DNA of 64,000 bases from Methanosaeta sp. PtaB.Bin018. Its GTDB lineage: Archaea > Halobacteriota > Methanosarcinia > Methanotrichales > Methanotrichaceae. This document shows positions 25,466 to 34,624 of the stretch, piece by piece (position 1 is the first letter of the stretch; every line of letters begins with the position of its first letter). The position numbers were made by a program, and so were the translations under genes. A model generated the notes under the pieces. The model was not told the DNA's origin, ran no database searches, and worked only from the letters and a program-made list of their open reading frames with translations. The stretch covers positions 22,836-86,835 of the forward strand of contig MVQH01000086.1 of assembly GCA_002067755.1 (NCBI GenBank), read 5' to 3'.

Positions 25466-26881
25466 ATGCTAATAATGATGGCATTGATGCTGTTTTGCAC
25501 CTTTGCCTTTGGTATTGAGTACACGGCAGAGTATTGGGTCTCAAAGGGCAATGAGTTCCTTGAGAAACAATCATATGATGTCGCTCTCGATTGCTTTAAT
25601 AAGTCGATCGAGTTGAACGCGACGAACGCATCCGTGTGGGTCTATGAAGGCATCGCTTATGCTGCCTTGAGAGACTACAATGGGTCCTTGAATGCTTATA
25701 ACAAGGCCGTGCAACTCAATCCCAAGCTGGCCGATGCGTGGTATGGAAAGGGCCTTGCATTGGCAAACCAGGGCATATTTAATGAATCCCTCCAGGCCTT
25801 CGTCAAGGCAACTTTGCTCGATCCTGATCTGGCCGATGCCTGGTATTGCATAGGCCTTGTTTTTGCAAATCAAGGCCGCTATAACGAATCCCTCAAAGCA
25901 TATGATAAGGCCATAGGGCTGAATCAGAATCTAACGGATGCCTGGTACGGCAAGGGGTTGGTGCTCGCCAGTCAGGGAAAATATTTCGATGCTTACAGCG
26001 CCTTCGACAACGCCACAAAGCAAAATCCTGAGTTTGTAGATGCCTGGTATAGCCTTGGCCTTGTTTTAGCCAATATGGAAAGGTATGATGAGGCTGTAGT
26101 GGCATATGATAAATCCCTTGAGATAAACCCCCTCCACGTCGCAGCACTGATCAATAAAGCGGAGGCACTCTACGCATTGGGAAGATCTGATGAAGCTGCA
26201 GCATCATTTAATAAAGCCACAAGCATAGAATCAAAAGATGCGGATATCTGGTACGAGAAGGCACAAAAGCTTCGCATGTCAGGAAAATACAAGGAATCCA
26301 TCGAGGCATATAATCAAACTATCGAATTAAACCCGAATTCCACTGCTGCATGGAACGGCAAAGGCCTATCTTTTGAGGCTTTAAAGATGTATAATGAATC
26401 TATGAAGGCGTTTGACAAAGCCATCGAACTGGACAAGAACAACAGCAAGCTTTGGTACAACAAGGGATTGCTCCTCGATAAAATGGACAGCGCAGATGAA
26501 GCCATTGGAGCAATGGAAAAGGCCGTAGAGCTCGATCCTCAATGCGTTGTCTGTTGGAATGCGAAGGGCCTGATTCTTCAAGAGCAAAACAAATACGATG
26601 AGGCGGTAAAAGCATATGAGAAGGCCTTAGAACTTGATCATAACAATACAGATGCCTGGAACAACAAAGGCATCGCTTTAAACAAGGGCACAGCTAACTA
26701 CGAAGAGGCAATCAAATGCTTTGACAAAGCTATCGAGATTGATCCAAAGCACATTGCCGCATGGGTCAACAAAGCCAATACATACTTGGCGATGGGCCGT
26801 ACCTCTGATGCCGATTATGCTTTTGCTAAGGCGGCAGAGCTGGGATATGTGCGTCAATCTACAACGGTCCAAAGCATATAA
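25466..26881 (+). CDS. Secreted TPR-repeat protein
   Basis: About 471 residues, a short signal peptide ('MMALMLFCTFAFG') followed by roughly 12 tandem tetratricopeptide repeats of 34 residues with the pattern 'AWYGKGLALANQGIFNESLQ' ... 'AYDKAIELNP', running to the C-terminus. TPR superhelices bind peptides or other proteins; the exported location suggests assembly at the cell surface. The true start is uncertain: a TTG at 25436 precedes GGAGGG (25438-25443), which would best serve codons around 25451; I chose ATG 25466 at the signal peptide. Such TPR proteins are highly paralogous in this group; a dead relative lies at 12.6 kb. Confidence 0.85.
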   Translation: MLIMMALMLFCTFAFGIEYTAEYWVSKGNEFLEKQSYDVALDCFNKSIELNATNASVWVYEGIAYAALRDYNGSLNAYNKAVQLNPKLADAWYGKGLALANQGIFNESLQAFVKATLLDPDLADAWYCIGLVFANQGRYNESLKAYDKAIGLNQNLTDAWYGKGLVLASQGKYFDAYSAFDNATKQNPEFVDAWYSLGLVLANMERYDEAVVAYDKSLEINPLHVAALINKAEALYALGRSDEAAASFNKATSIESKDADIWYEKAQKLRMSGKYKESIEAYNQTIELNPNSTAAWNGKGLSFEALKMYNESMKAFDKAIELDKNNSKLWYNKGLLLDKMDSADEAIGAMEKAVELDPQCVVCWNAKGLILQEQNKYDEAVKAYEKALELDHNNTDAWNNKGIALNKGTANYEEAIKCFDKAIEIDPKHIAAWVNKANTYLAMGRTSDADYAFAKAAELGYVRQSTTVQSI

Positions 26882-26900
26882 GATCTGGGTCAGTAAATCA

Positions 26901-26922
26901 TCTCCGCCCAAAATGGCGGGGA
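26901..26922 (+). terminator. Hairpin downstream of the TPR gene
   Basis: TCTCCGCC (26901-26908) and GGCGGGGA (26915-26922) pair with one wobble around 'caaaat', 20 bp after the TPR stop codon, followed by a pyrimidine-rich stretch. A plausible transcript end. Confidence 0.45.
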
Positions 26923-27136
26923 TTCTATCTCTCTTTGCTTCGAACTCCCATGAAACGAGAGGGCGGGCAAAGTCGACTTTTAAGTAGGTAGGAGGATAGA
27001 AGATGGTTTTGGCCGACTTTTGCCCATACAGTAGTCGGCATTCAACGATATAAATATGTGGTACACACTGTGGAGACGATGAGATAAATCTTAAATATTA
27101 CTAAAAAATGAGTTGCTTTTATGAATAGATGGCTCT

Positions 27137-28054
27137 GTGGATATCGCGGCGGCTTTCACTTTTGGATGTGAGATCATAGCAGAATATTCGATTGAGACGA
27201 TCGATCTCTCCAAGAAATTCGTTATGCATAAAAGGGTAACAGACCTAATTTTGCGCCCTCTTCAGCGGAAAGAGTTTACATCCCTTGACTCGGTCAGTTT
27301 GAAGGTAAGGGAGGGAGAGGTATTCGGCATAATTGGCCCCAATGGTGCTGGCAAGACCACCTTGATCAAGATCCTTTGCACTCTGATCTCCCCGACTTCT
27401 GGAAATGCATACGTAAACGGCTATGATGTCGTATCAGAAAGTTCAAAGGTCCGCCAATCTCTCGGCCTCGTCACCACAGATGAGAGAAGCTTCTACTGGA
27501 GGCTCACAGGTCGACAAAATCTGGAGTTCTTCGCAACGCTTCACAATTTCTATTCCGGGAAGTCGCGAGATAGAGTAAACGAGGTTTTGGATATCGTTCG
27601 CTTAAAAGACAAAGCAGACGAGCTTTTCATGGGCTACTCAGCAGGTATGAAGCAGCGAATGGCCATTGCTCGTGGGTTGCTCAACGACCCATTGGTCCTG
27701 TTCATGGACGAGCCAACGAGGAGTCTGGACCCTGGGGCAGCTCAGAATCTAAGGGACTTTATCAAGAATTACATCGTGAAAGAGCAAGGAAAAACGATCT
27801 TCCTGTCCACGCACAACCTGGAGGAGGCAGAGCAGTTGTGTCATAGAATAGCTATATTTGATGAGGGCAAGATAAAGGCCACTGGAAGTTCGCAAGATCT
27901 AAAGAAGGGACTTGGAGATGGTGCGACGCTGCGTGATGCCTTCTCCGCCTTCACCGGCAAGCATTTTATCGAGGAGACCCTTATGGCCGGTCCTCGTTTT
28001 GAGAAGAGGTTCGGGCGCAGAGGCGGATTTGGGATGGGGGGGAGAAGGCTTTGA
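27137..28054 (+). CDS. ABC-2 type exporter, ATP-binding subunit
   Basis: 305 residues with Walker A 'GIIGPNGAGKTTLIKIL', a degenerate signature 'YSAGMKQRMAIARGLL', Walker B 'PLVLFMDEPTRSLDP' and switch His in 'TIFLSTHNLEEAEQ'. Such subunits pair with DUF-type ABC-2 permeases exporting drugs, lipids or polysaccharides. The Gly-Arg-rich C-terminus ('RRGGFGMGGRR') is unusual. The annotated start is GTG 27137, but the domain proper begins near residue 18 ('IETIDLSKKF'), so the true start is unsure. The stop overlaps the permease start by four bases. Substrate unknown. Confidence 0.9.
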   Translation: MDIAAAFTFGCEIIAEYSIETIDLSKKFVMHKRVTDLILRPLQRKEFTSLDSVSLKVREGEVFGIIGPNGAGKTTLIKILCTLISPTSGNAYVNGYDVVSESSKVRQSLGLVTTDERSFYWRLTGRQNLEFFATLHNFYSGKSRDRVNEVLDIVRLKDKADELFMGYSAGMKQRMAIARGLLNDPLVLFMDEPTRSLDPGAAQNLRDFIKNYIVKEQGKTIFLSTHNLEEAEQLCHRIAIFDEGKIKATGSSQDLKKGLGDGATLRDAFSAFTGKHFIEETLMAGPRFEKRFGRRGGFGMGGRRL

Positions 28055-28878
28055 GCATCCAAATCAGCCCGTTTATCCTCAGAAAAGCGCATTCGTTCAT
28101 AAAAAGAAGCTATATGCTCCAGATGAGCTACAAGCTCGAGTTCTTCTTGAGGCTTTTCTTCGCTTTCTTCAACATCCTTACCTACTACTTCGTTGCCAAG
28201 CTCGTCGGAACTGCGGGGGCCCCGTATCTTAAACCATACGGTGGAGACTATTTCTCATTCGTCCTGATCGGAGTGGCATTCTCTACCTATCTGATGGTCT
28301 CTTTAAGAGGCTTCTCTGAGAGCATAAGAGACGAGCAGATGATGGGAACCTTAGAAGCCATGCTTGTGACTCCGACGGATACAACCACTGTGATAACCCT
28401 CTCAGCCCTGTGGAGCTTCATCGTGGCATCTGTACGGGTTTTTTTCTATCTCCTGATCGGCCTTCTCTTGGGCGTGAACATGACTGGCGCCAACGTTTTT
28501 GGGGCATTTATCATTCTAATTTTGACAATATTGTGTTTCAGCAGCATAGGCATACTCTCTGCGAGCTTTATTATGATCTTCAAGAGAGGCGATCCAATAA
28601 ACATGTTCTTCATGAGCACATCAGAGCTCTTTGGTGGCGTGCTCTTTCCGATTGAGGTATTCCCCTGGTGGCTCCAGATCGTCTCCAGTGTCCTGCCAAT
28701 GACCTATTCGCTGAACGGGATGAGGCATGCCCTGTTACAGGGATATTCAATGCAAAGCTTAGCTCCTGATATACTTATTTTGATCCTTTTCTCGCTCATA
28801 CTTCTGCCTCTGAGCCTCTTCACATTCAGATATGCAGTCGGCCGCGTGAAGGATGAAGGCACGCTGGTACAATATTGA
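28051..28878 (+). CDS. ABC-2 type exporter, permease subunit
   Basis: 275 residues with six predicted membrane helices in the ABC-2 layout: an N-terminal amphipathic region ('LRKAHSFIKRSYMLQMSYK'), 'FLRLFFAFFNILTYYFVAKL', a long loop with 'DEQMMGTLEAMLVTPTDTTT', four more helices, and 'VSSVLPMTYSLNGMRHALL', the conserved LPxTxxxxGxR-like motif. It starts with TTG inside the stop codon of the ATPase gene (TTGA overlap), so the two are translationally coupled. Together they form one exporter of unknown cargo. Confidence 0.88.
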   Translation: MSIQISPFILRKAHSFIKRSYMLQMSYKLEFFLRLFFAFFNILTYYFVAKLVGTAGAPYLKPYGGDYFSFVLIGVAFSTYLMVSLRGFSESIRDEQMMGTLEAMLVTPTDTTTVITLSALWSFIVASVRVFFYLLIGLLLGVNMTGANVFGAFIILILTILCFSSIGILSASFIMIFKRGDPINMFFMSTSELFGGVLFPIEVFPWWLQIVSSVLPMTYSLNGMRHALLQGYSMQSLAPDILILILFSLILLPLSLFTFRYAVGRVKDEGTLVQY

Positions 28879-29083
28879 AAATTACAGTATATTCAACGTT
28901 TTTGACATTATTTTGACAAAATTTTGAATCAATACTATTTACACTTGTTAATTGATGAGAAAATCTTAAATATCAAAACAAAAATAGCAATGATCGTGAA
29001 TGTGCTGGGTGCGATGGCGTCCAGTTCAATAGCATCCGTCGGGTTGCTGACAAATGTGATTTAGAACCTAAGGAGAGGATTTG

Positions 29084-30223
29084 ATGAATAAATGTAATGC
29101 AATTGGTAAACTGCTGCTGATAGCATTTTTATGCTCGGTGATATCTTCGAGCTTTATTGCTGCAGCATCCTATCCAAAGACGTTTACAGATACTCAAGGG
29201 CGAGAGATAACTCTTGATAAGCCCGTAGAGAGGATAATTACCAGGTCCCCGGACGAGGCCAGGATCATAATTGCCCTTGGAGCTGGCGACAAGCTGATAG
29301 CTGGAGAGCAGGCCACAAAGTCCTGTCTCTGCCCTATGACCTTTGACAATACCACCGAGGGATGCAAAGATTGTTATAAGACAATCATCGATGGGCGCAT
29401 GCCAGACCTTCCAGAAATCAGTACCAGGTACGACATTTATTATGAGAAGATAGCTGCCTTAAAGCCGGACATCATCTTCTGCGGAAGCCTGAAGGATGCC
29501 GAAGCCTTTGAAGATAAGATCGGCTGTCCTGTAGTTGTTTTGGGAGGTTCTGGCTGGGACTTCGATAAGGGAGGGTGCTTAACCAGCATCAAAGTGGCTG
29601 GCGAGGCCCTCGACTGCGAAGACAAGGCTGACGAGTTGATCGATTTCATACAAGGCAAGATAGACATGGTGAAATCAGTAACAGATAAGATTCCAGAAGA
29701 CAAGAAGCCCAAAGTCTACTTTGCCTCCCGCGGTGCGACCAACGCGTTTTACGACCCCAAGGAGGGCCGAGACTTTACCCGAACTGAGCCTTCCTATGAC
29801 CCATTAGTGGCTGCAGGTGGCCGTAACGTAGCCGCTGAGATCAACGGCTCCACAGTGAATGTGGCATTAGAGCAGATCATAGCCTGGAACCCAGACTATA
29901 TCTTCATATCCAACAGCGCTGCAGGAAACAACACCGGACTGGATTTCATAAAGAACAGCCCAGAACTTCAATCCATAAATGCGATCAAGAACGGCAACGT
30001 CTACAATTGCTTCTACCCCCACTGCCGCGGCCAGCCTCCAGACAGAAACCTGCTCAACATGATGTACATGGCCAAGCTGCTCCATCCAGACGAGTTCAAG
30101 GACCTAGATCTGGAGAAGGAGGGCAACGAGATCTTCAAGGCCTTCTTGGGAGTGGACAACGTCTTCACAGAATATGCAGACTACCTGGTCTGGCCCAGAG
30201 AATATCTGGACAGCTTGAAGTAG
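29084..30223 (+). CDS. Periplasmic-type binding protein of a metal-chelate ABC importer (FecB/BtuF family)
   Basis: 379 residues with a signal peptide ('LLLIAFLCSVISSSFIAAAS') and the class III binding-protein fold: 'FTDTQGREITLDKPVERIIT', 'IIALGAGDKLIAGEQ', 'IAALKPDIIFCGS', 'PVVVLGGSG' and 'LEQIIAWNPDYIFISNS'. An insertion 'CLCPMTFDNTTEGCKDC' with four Cys sits where the ligand cleft entrance would be, unlike typical FecB or BtuF proteins, suggesting metal or disulfide. ATG 29084 has AGGAGAGG (29071-29078) at ideal spacing. It heads a five-gene operon with a methyltransferase, SPFH protein, permease and ATPase. Likely substrates are iron chelate, corrinoid or another tetrapyrrole. Confidence 0.85.
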   Translation: MNKCNAIGKLLLIAFLCSVISSSFIAAASYPKTFTDTQGREITLDKPVERIITRSPDEARIIIALGAGDKLIAGEQATKSCLCPMTFDNTTEGCKDCYKTIIDGRMPDLPEISTRYDIYYEKIAALKPDIIFCGSLKDAEAFEDKIGCPVVVLGGSGWDFDKGGCLTSIKVAGEALDCEDKADELIDFIQGKIDMVKSVTDKIPEDKKPKVYFASRGATNAFYDPKEGRDFTRTEPSYDPLVAAGGRNVAAEINGSTVNVALEQIIAWNPDYIFISNSAAGNNTGLDFIKNSPELQSINAIKNGNVYNCFYPHCRGQPPDRNLLNMMYMAKLLHPDEFKDLDLEKEGNEIFKAFLGVDNVFTEYADYLVWPREYLDSLK

Positions 30224-30233
30224 GGATGCTGCG

Positions 30234-31064
30234 ATGCCTGGAATCATCGACTGGAATGAGCTATGGAAGGCCACACATACGAGAGGCTTCATCCATCATG
30301 ACGAGGACCTTGCTGCCCATTGGGATCGCAGGGCGAAGGAGTTCAATAAAAGGGTGATGAAGCACAGAGAAAAGGCCGAAAGACAGGTGGCTCAGCTGGG
30401 ACTGCAGCCTCATGAGACCGTACTGGACGTGGGAGCCGGCACTGGGCGGCTGGCCATCCCCATGGCCAAAATCGCCAGGAGTGTGACTGCACTGGATCAA
30501 TCTGGTGGAATGCTAAATTGTCTCAAGGAGAACATGCAATCAGAAGGCATCAGCAACATCCAATGCATTCAGAAGAGCTGGCAGGATGTCGGACTCGATG
30601 AGATCCCAGCGCATGATGTGGTCATCTCGTCCAACTCTCTTGGGGTCTATGATCTGTTAGATGCTCTTGTCAAGATGGATCGTCTTGCCAAAAGAGCTGT
30701 TTATATTTTTACATTCACAGATCACCACAGGGATGATGGCTTCAGAGAGTTCCTGATGAATGAGAAACGTCCTCAGAATGCATTCCAACCAGCAGGCTAC
30801 CTGATGATCTACAACCTGCTAGCGGATATTGGCATCTATGCAGATATCAAGATCCAGGATTGGGAGTCCAGGGAGCATTATTCCAGCATCGATGATGCTG
30901 TTGCTAGCTGGAAGACGATGCATGAGATCCCCTCAGAAAATGAGCCGAAGCTTCGGGAATTCCTCTCAAAGAAGCTAATTGAGGATGACCAGGGGCTTTG
31001 CATTCACCGCAGCACCAAGCAGGCCATGATCTCCTGGCAAAAGAGCCCGCAAACCACTGCCTAA
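30234..31064 (+). CDS. Class I SAM-dependent methyltransferase in an ABC-importer operon
   Basis: 276 residues. SAM motif I is 'VLDVGAGTGRLAIPMAKIA' (about 62-80), followed by 'VTALDQSGGMLNCLKENM' and 'AHDVVISSNSLGVYDLLDAL'. The C-terminal half has a helical substrate lid ('YLMIYNLLADIGIYADIKIQ', 'ASWKTMHEIPSENEPKLREF'). It resembles uncharacterised methyltransferases seen near metal-chelate transporters in methanogens. It starts 10 nt after the binding-protein gene and precedes the SPFH gene, so it should act on, or because of, the imported compound. Substrate unknown. Confidence 0.82.
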   Translation: MPGIIDWNELWKATHTRGFIHHDEDLAAHWDRRAKEFNKRVMKHREKAERQVAQLGLQPHETVLDVGAGTGRLAIPMAKIARSVTALDQSGGMLNCLKENMQSEGISNIQCIQKSWQDVGLDEIPAHDVVISSNSLGVYDLLDALVKMDRLAKRAVYIFTFTDHHRDDGFREFLMNEKRPQNAFQPAGYLMIYNLLADIGIYADIKIQDWESREHYSSIDDAVASWKTMHEIPSENEPKLREFLSKKLIEDDQGLCIHRSTKQAMISWQKSPQTTA

Positions 31065-31078
31065 AGGAGGGTCTCAGT

Positions 31079-31852
31079 CTGGTTTCCATACCCATTCTGG
31101 CCGGATCTCTCTTTTTAGCAGGACTAATAGTAGCATCCATAAGAGTAGTCAGGCAGTATGATCGAGCTGTTGTCTTTCGACTGGGCAAGCTAAAATGCGA
31201 AAGAGGGCCAGGAATCTTTGCGCTTATCCCTTTGGTGGACAAGATGGTCAGGGTGGACATGAGAGTGCGGGAGCTTGATGTTCCCAAGCAGACGATAATC
31301 AGCCGCGACAATGTCACTTTGGAGGTCGATGCCGTCATTTACTACAAGGTGGTATCAGCCACGAAGGCCATAAACGAGGTAGAGGACTACGAGGCAGCCA
31401 CGCTGCTCTTAGCCCAGACGACATTGCGAGATATCCTTGGTCAAAACGAGCTGGACACAATTCTCTCCGACAGAGACGATCTCAACAGAAAGATCAAGGA
31501 GATTCTGGACTCCACCACTGAGCCATGGGGCATGCATGTGGTGATGGTGACCATGAGGGATGTCTCATTGCCCGAGAACATGCTGCGCGCAATAGCCCGC
31601 CAGGCGGAGGCTGAGAGGGAGAAGAGGGCTAGAATAATTCTGGCCGAAGGAGAATTCCAGGCATCCAAGATGATGAACGAAGCTGCCGACATGTATGAGA
31701 ACAAACCCAGCGCCCTGAAGCTTCGGGAGTATCAGACTTTGACGGAGATCGCCAAAGAGAAGAACCTGATCGTTGTCTCAACTGGATCAGATGCAAAGAG
31801 TTCGGACATCCCGCTTCTGATGGGCCTTGCCAGGGCGGCTGCTGATAAATGA
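31079..31852 (+). CDS. SPFH/stomatin-like membrane protein
   Basis: 257 residues: one N-terminal membrane hairpin ('IPILAGSLFLAGLIVASI'), then the SPFH domain ('VRQYDRAVVFRLGKLKCERG', 'DKMVRVDMRVRELDVPKQ', 'VTLEVDAVIYYKVV', 'TLRDILGQNELDTILSDRDD') and a C-terminal coiled region ('AIARQAEAEREKRARIILAE'). Stomatins form ring oligomers that organise membrane domains or proteases, often beside an NfeD partner, which is absent here. No ATG/GTG/TTG lies at the right place: GGAGG (31066-31070) is followed eight bases later by CTG 31079, which I take as start because it gives the standard N-terminus; the alternative TTG at 30998 lies inside the methyltransferase gene. Its stop overlaps the permease start (ATGA). 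Confidence 0.85.
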   Translation: MVSIPILAGSLFLAGLIVASIRVVRQYDRAVVFRLGKLKCERGPGIFALIPLVDKMVRVDMRVRELDVPKQTIISRDNVTLEVDAVIYYKVVSATKAINEVEDYEAATLLLAQTTLRDILGQNELDTILSDRDDLNRKIKEILDSTTEPWGMHVVMVTMRDVSLPENMLRAIARQAEAEREKRARIILAEGEFQASKMMNEAADMYENKPSALKLREYQTLTEIAKEKNLIVVSTGSDAKSSDIPLLMGLARAAADK

Positions 31853-32976
31853 TGGGATACAGGGCATTCTTTCATGGCAAGCCTGATGCAGGCCCGTCGA
31901 GATCCAGGAGAGCAGGCAAGAAGAGCGGAGTGGAGCTGGCCCATGAGAGGTTCAAGTTCATCAGGCTCTTCTTTGTGCTCTCCATTGTCGCTCTTTTAGT
32001 GCTCCTCACTGGATTTATCATCACCCTTGGGCCGTTGAACATCTCCGTCGCTGATGCCTATTCAGCGCTTCTGGCGCGCTTTTGGCCCGATTACTTTCAT
32101 GTGGAGACCCTGACATCTCGCGTGGTATGGAATATCAGATTCCCTCGCATCGTCGGTGGGATCATGGCTGGGTTTGGCCTCGGTATCTGTGGATGCGTGA
32201 TGCAGGCTGTGCTCAAGAATCCCCTGGCAAGTCCCTTCACCCTTGGAATCACCGCAGGGGCGCAATTTGGCATCTCCATTGCGGCGGTGATCGGCGTCTC
32301 AATCTTTGGCGGGCCTTATTTCATAATAGGCAACGCTTTTGTCTGCGCCCTTTTCTGTTCTCTCTTCATCATTGCCCTGGCTGCGATCAAAGGAGCCACC
32401 TCGGAAAACCTTGTGCTAGCTGGAATCGCTGTGAACTATTTCTTCACGGCGATAAGCCAGCTTCTGAAGTATTTTGCATCTGATGAGCAGCTGCGACTCA
32501 TGACCAACTGGGGAATGGGCGACCTTGCTGCTTTCTCATGGGCAAACTCTTGTCTGCTGCTGGCAGTATTCGTTATCTGCTTCCCATTGCTATTGTCCAA
32601 ATCGTGGGACCTGAATATCATGACCGCTGGAGACGAAGCAGCAAAGAGCATAGGGGTAGATGCGGAGAAGACACGAATATTCATAATGATAGTCACCAGC
32701 TTGCTGGTTGCAACCATCGTCTGCTTCATGGGGACGATTGCGTTTGTAGGATTGGTTGCGCCCCATATGGCCCGCATGGTCATAGGCGGAGACCATCGAT
32801 TTCTCATCCCGGCGTCTGGCGTGCTGGGAGGTTTGGTGCTCATGTCAGCAGATGCCGTAGGCATGAACATGATCGCGCCCACCATCATTCCTACTGGGAT
32901 CATGACCTCCATCGTGGGGGTCCCATTCTTCATGTATCTCATGATGAAGGGCAAGCGCAAGGAGTTCTGGACATGA
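31849..32976 (+). CDS. Metal-chelate ABC importer permease (FecCD/BtuC family)
   Basis: 375 residues with about ten membrane helices. Family marks are 'WNIRFPRIVGGIMAGFGLGI', 'CVMQAVLKNPLASPFTLGIT' (the GxxxQxxxxNPLAsPxxLG motif), 'VIGGDHRFLIPASGVLGGLV' and 'IGVPFFMYLM' near the end. An extra basic N-terminal stretch of about 40 residues precedes helix 1. Its ATG overlaps the SPFH stop (ATGA) and its own stop overlaps the ATPase start, so translation is coupled throughout. Forms the channel for the binding protein at 29.1 kb. Confidence 0.93.
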   Translation: MMGYRAFFHGKPDAGPSRSRRAGKKSGVELAHERFKFIRLFFVLSIVALLVLLTGFIITLGPLNISVADAYSALLARFWPDYFHVETLTSRVVWNIRFPRIVGGIMAGFGLGICGCVMQAVLKNPLASPFTLGITAGAQFGISIAAVIGVSIFGGPYFIIGNAFVCALFCSLFIIALAAIKGATSENLVLAGIAVNYFFTAISQLLKYFASDEQLRLMTNWGMGDLAAFSWANSCLLLAVFVICFPLLLSKSWDLNIMTAGDEAAKSIGVDAEKTRIFIMIVTSLLVATIVCFMGTIAFVGLVAPHMARMVIGGDHRFLIPASGVLGGLVLMSADAVGMNMIAPTIIPTGIMTSIVGVPFFMYLMMKGKRKEFWT

Positions 32977-33752
32977 TGATCAAGCTGCAGGCCAAGGACA
33001 TAATCTTCGGGTATGATAGCAATCCAATACTCGAGAATGTGAACTTTGAGATAGCACCCTCCAGGTTGGTCACCATCGTCGGGCCGAATGGTTCAGGCAA
33101 GTCAACTCTGATCAAATGCATAGATAGAATCGTATCACCACAGGGTGGCAGCATTCTCATAGACAGGAAGGATGTTACAAAGATGAGCCGGATGGATGTG
33201 GCCAGATATCTATCGTATGTGCCACAAAGCTCAGTTCGCATCTTTCCCACAAACGTCTTCGATACCATCCTCATGGGAAGGAGGCCCCACATCGGGTGGC
33301 TGGGGAGCGAGGGTGACGAGGAGAAGGTTTGGGATGTTTTACGGCTTCTTAACATCGAGCGGCTCGCAATGAGCAACTTCAATGAGCTGTCCGGGGGCCA
33401 GCAGCAGAAGGTGCTGATAGCCCGTGCACTTGTTCAAGAGGCTGAGGTGATGCTCCTTGACGAGCCCACCAGCAACCTGGACATCTGGCATCAGCTGGAC
33501 GTCATGAATATAATCAGAGACGTAGTAAAAAAAAGAGAGATCACCGCCATCATGGCATTGCATGATCTTAATCTGGCCTCAACCTACTCGGACCGCATCA
33601 TCATGATGAAAAGAGGAAGGATAGTTGCCGCAGGCGATCCGACCTCGGTGATCACTGCAGAGAACATAGCCTCCGTCTACAGGGTAGAAGCAGCGGTGCG
33701 AAACTTATCTGACCGGCCCATGATCATGCCTCTGCGGCAGATCAAAGGATGA
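32973..33752 (+). CDS. Metal-chelate ABC importer ATP-binding subunit (FecE/BtuD family)
   Basis: 259 residues. Walker A 'TIVGPNGSGKSTLIKCI', Q-loop 'LSYVPQSSVRIFPTNVFDTI', signature 'ELSGGQQQKVLIARAL', Walker B 'VMLLDEPTSNLDI' and switch 'IMALHDLNLASTYSD' are complete. ATG 32973 overlaps the permease stop (ATGA); AAGGAG at 32959-32964 is eight bases upstream. A second ATG at 32976 is equally close. Final component of the importer operon. Confidence 0.94.
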   Translation: MMIKLQAKDIIFGYDSNPILENVNFEIAPSRLVTIVGPNGSGKSTLIKCIDRIVSPQGGSILIDRKDVTKMSRMDVARYLSYVPQSSVRIFPTNVFDTILMGRRPHIGWLGSEGDEEKVWDVLRLLNIERLAMSNFNELSGGQQQKVLIARALVQEAEVMLLDEPTSNLDIWHQLDVMNIIRDVVKKREITAIMALHDLNLASTYSDRIIMMKRGRIVAAGDPTSVITAENIASVYRVEAAVRNLSDRPMIMPLRQIKG

Positions 33753-33878
33753 TCTGGTCGACTTAGGAGTCCATTTCAGCTTGTAGAGTCCATAACGTCG
33801 GCACAAGGGGATACCCTCTCCTTGGTAACTGACTTCGGCTCAAAAAGCTTATGGATATGGAAACGAATAGAAGCTATC

Positions 33879-34442
33879 ATGAGATCAAATAGCATAATTT
33901 ACATTCTATTCATATGCGTGATGCTCGCATCTTCCATGATCTGTCTGGCTGAGAATACCACGAGCGCATCGGCAGCGAACCTGACAGTTCCTAAAGAGAT
34001 GCTGCCGGAGGGCTTCAAGCTGCTTGCAGTCCTTCCAGAGATGGATCCGAATGTGAACATGACCGAATATATCTCCGATTTCTATGGCGCAGAGGACATT
34101 GGGCCTGCTGCTGTCACTGTGGGAATATATCAGTGGGGCAAGCCAGGAGAGGCCTATGATGCCAAGGTTACCTTGATCCAATTACAGGATGAGGAGCACG
34201 CCGATGCTGCGATCTCCAATTACAAGTCGAATCCAGAATTTCAAAAGCCTCCTTTTGTTGGAGTGGACAGATTCGCTTCAGCCTTAATCAATGGTCACAA
34301 TGCGACTGAGATCAGAAAGAGGGTCAACGGACAAACCTTGCGCTATCTGTATTTGTGGAGAAATGGCAGCACAGTAGTCCTGGTGGAGGGCAACGGCGAT
34401 CTGGGCAAGAGCCGGGACCTGGCAAGCGCAACAGGACTGTGA
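33879..34442 (+). CDS. Secreted protein of unknown function
   Basis: 187 residues; signal peptide 'SIIYILFICVMLASSMICLA'. The mature part has a small alpha-beta look: 'PKEMLPEGFKLLAVLPEMD', 'VGIYQWGKPGEAYDAKVTLI', 'DEEHADAAISNYKSNPEFQK', 'VNGQTLRYLYLWRNGSTVVL' and a final helix 'LGKSRDLASATGL'. No family recognised. I placed the start at ATG 33879 just before the signal peptide rather than at 33822. It follows the importer operon by 126 bp in the same direction and may be a separate unit. Confidence 0.65.
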   Translation: MRSNSIIYILFICVMLASSMICLAENTTSASAANLTVPKEMLPEGFKLLAVLPEMDPNVNMTEYISDFYGAEDIGPAAVTVGIYQWGKPGEAYDAKVTLIQLQDEEHADAAISNYKSNPEFQKPPFVGVDRFASALINGHNATEIRKRVNGQTLRYLYLWRNGSTVVLVEGNGDLGKSRDLASATGL

Positions 34443-34624
34443 ACTCCCAAAGCCCCAAAATTTTTGTCTCTGCTATAGACATAGTTTCAAGTTTGACCTT
34501 GCGTCTGCATCATGTATAGACATATCGAATCTGTTGAGTATAAACGCATAGCATGGAGGGAAAGTGTGCGGCGCTCATCTCACGACCGAAGTCGCGAGCT
34601 GACTGCCTGCTTTCTTCGTGAAGG

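Noticed and set aside
32538..32972. Extended N-terminus for the importer ATPase
   Set aside because: It is an alternative frame through the permease gene; the ATPase begins at 32973 with a ribosome-binding site.
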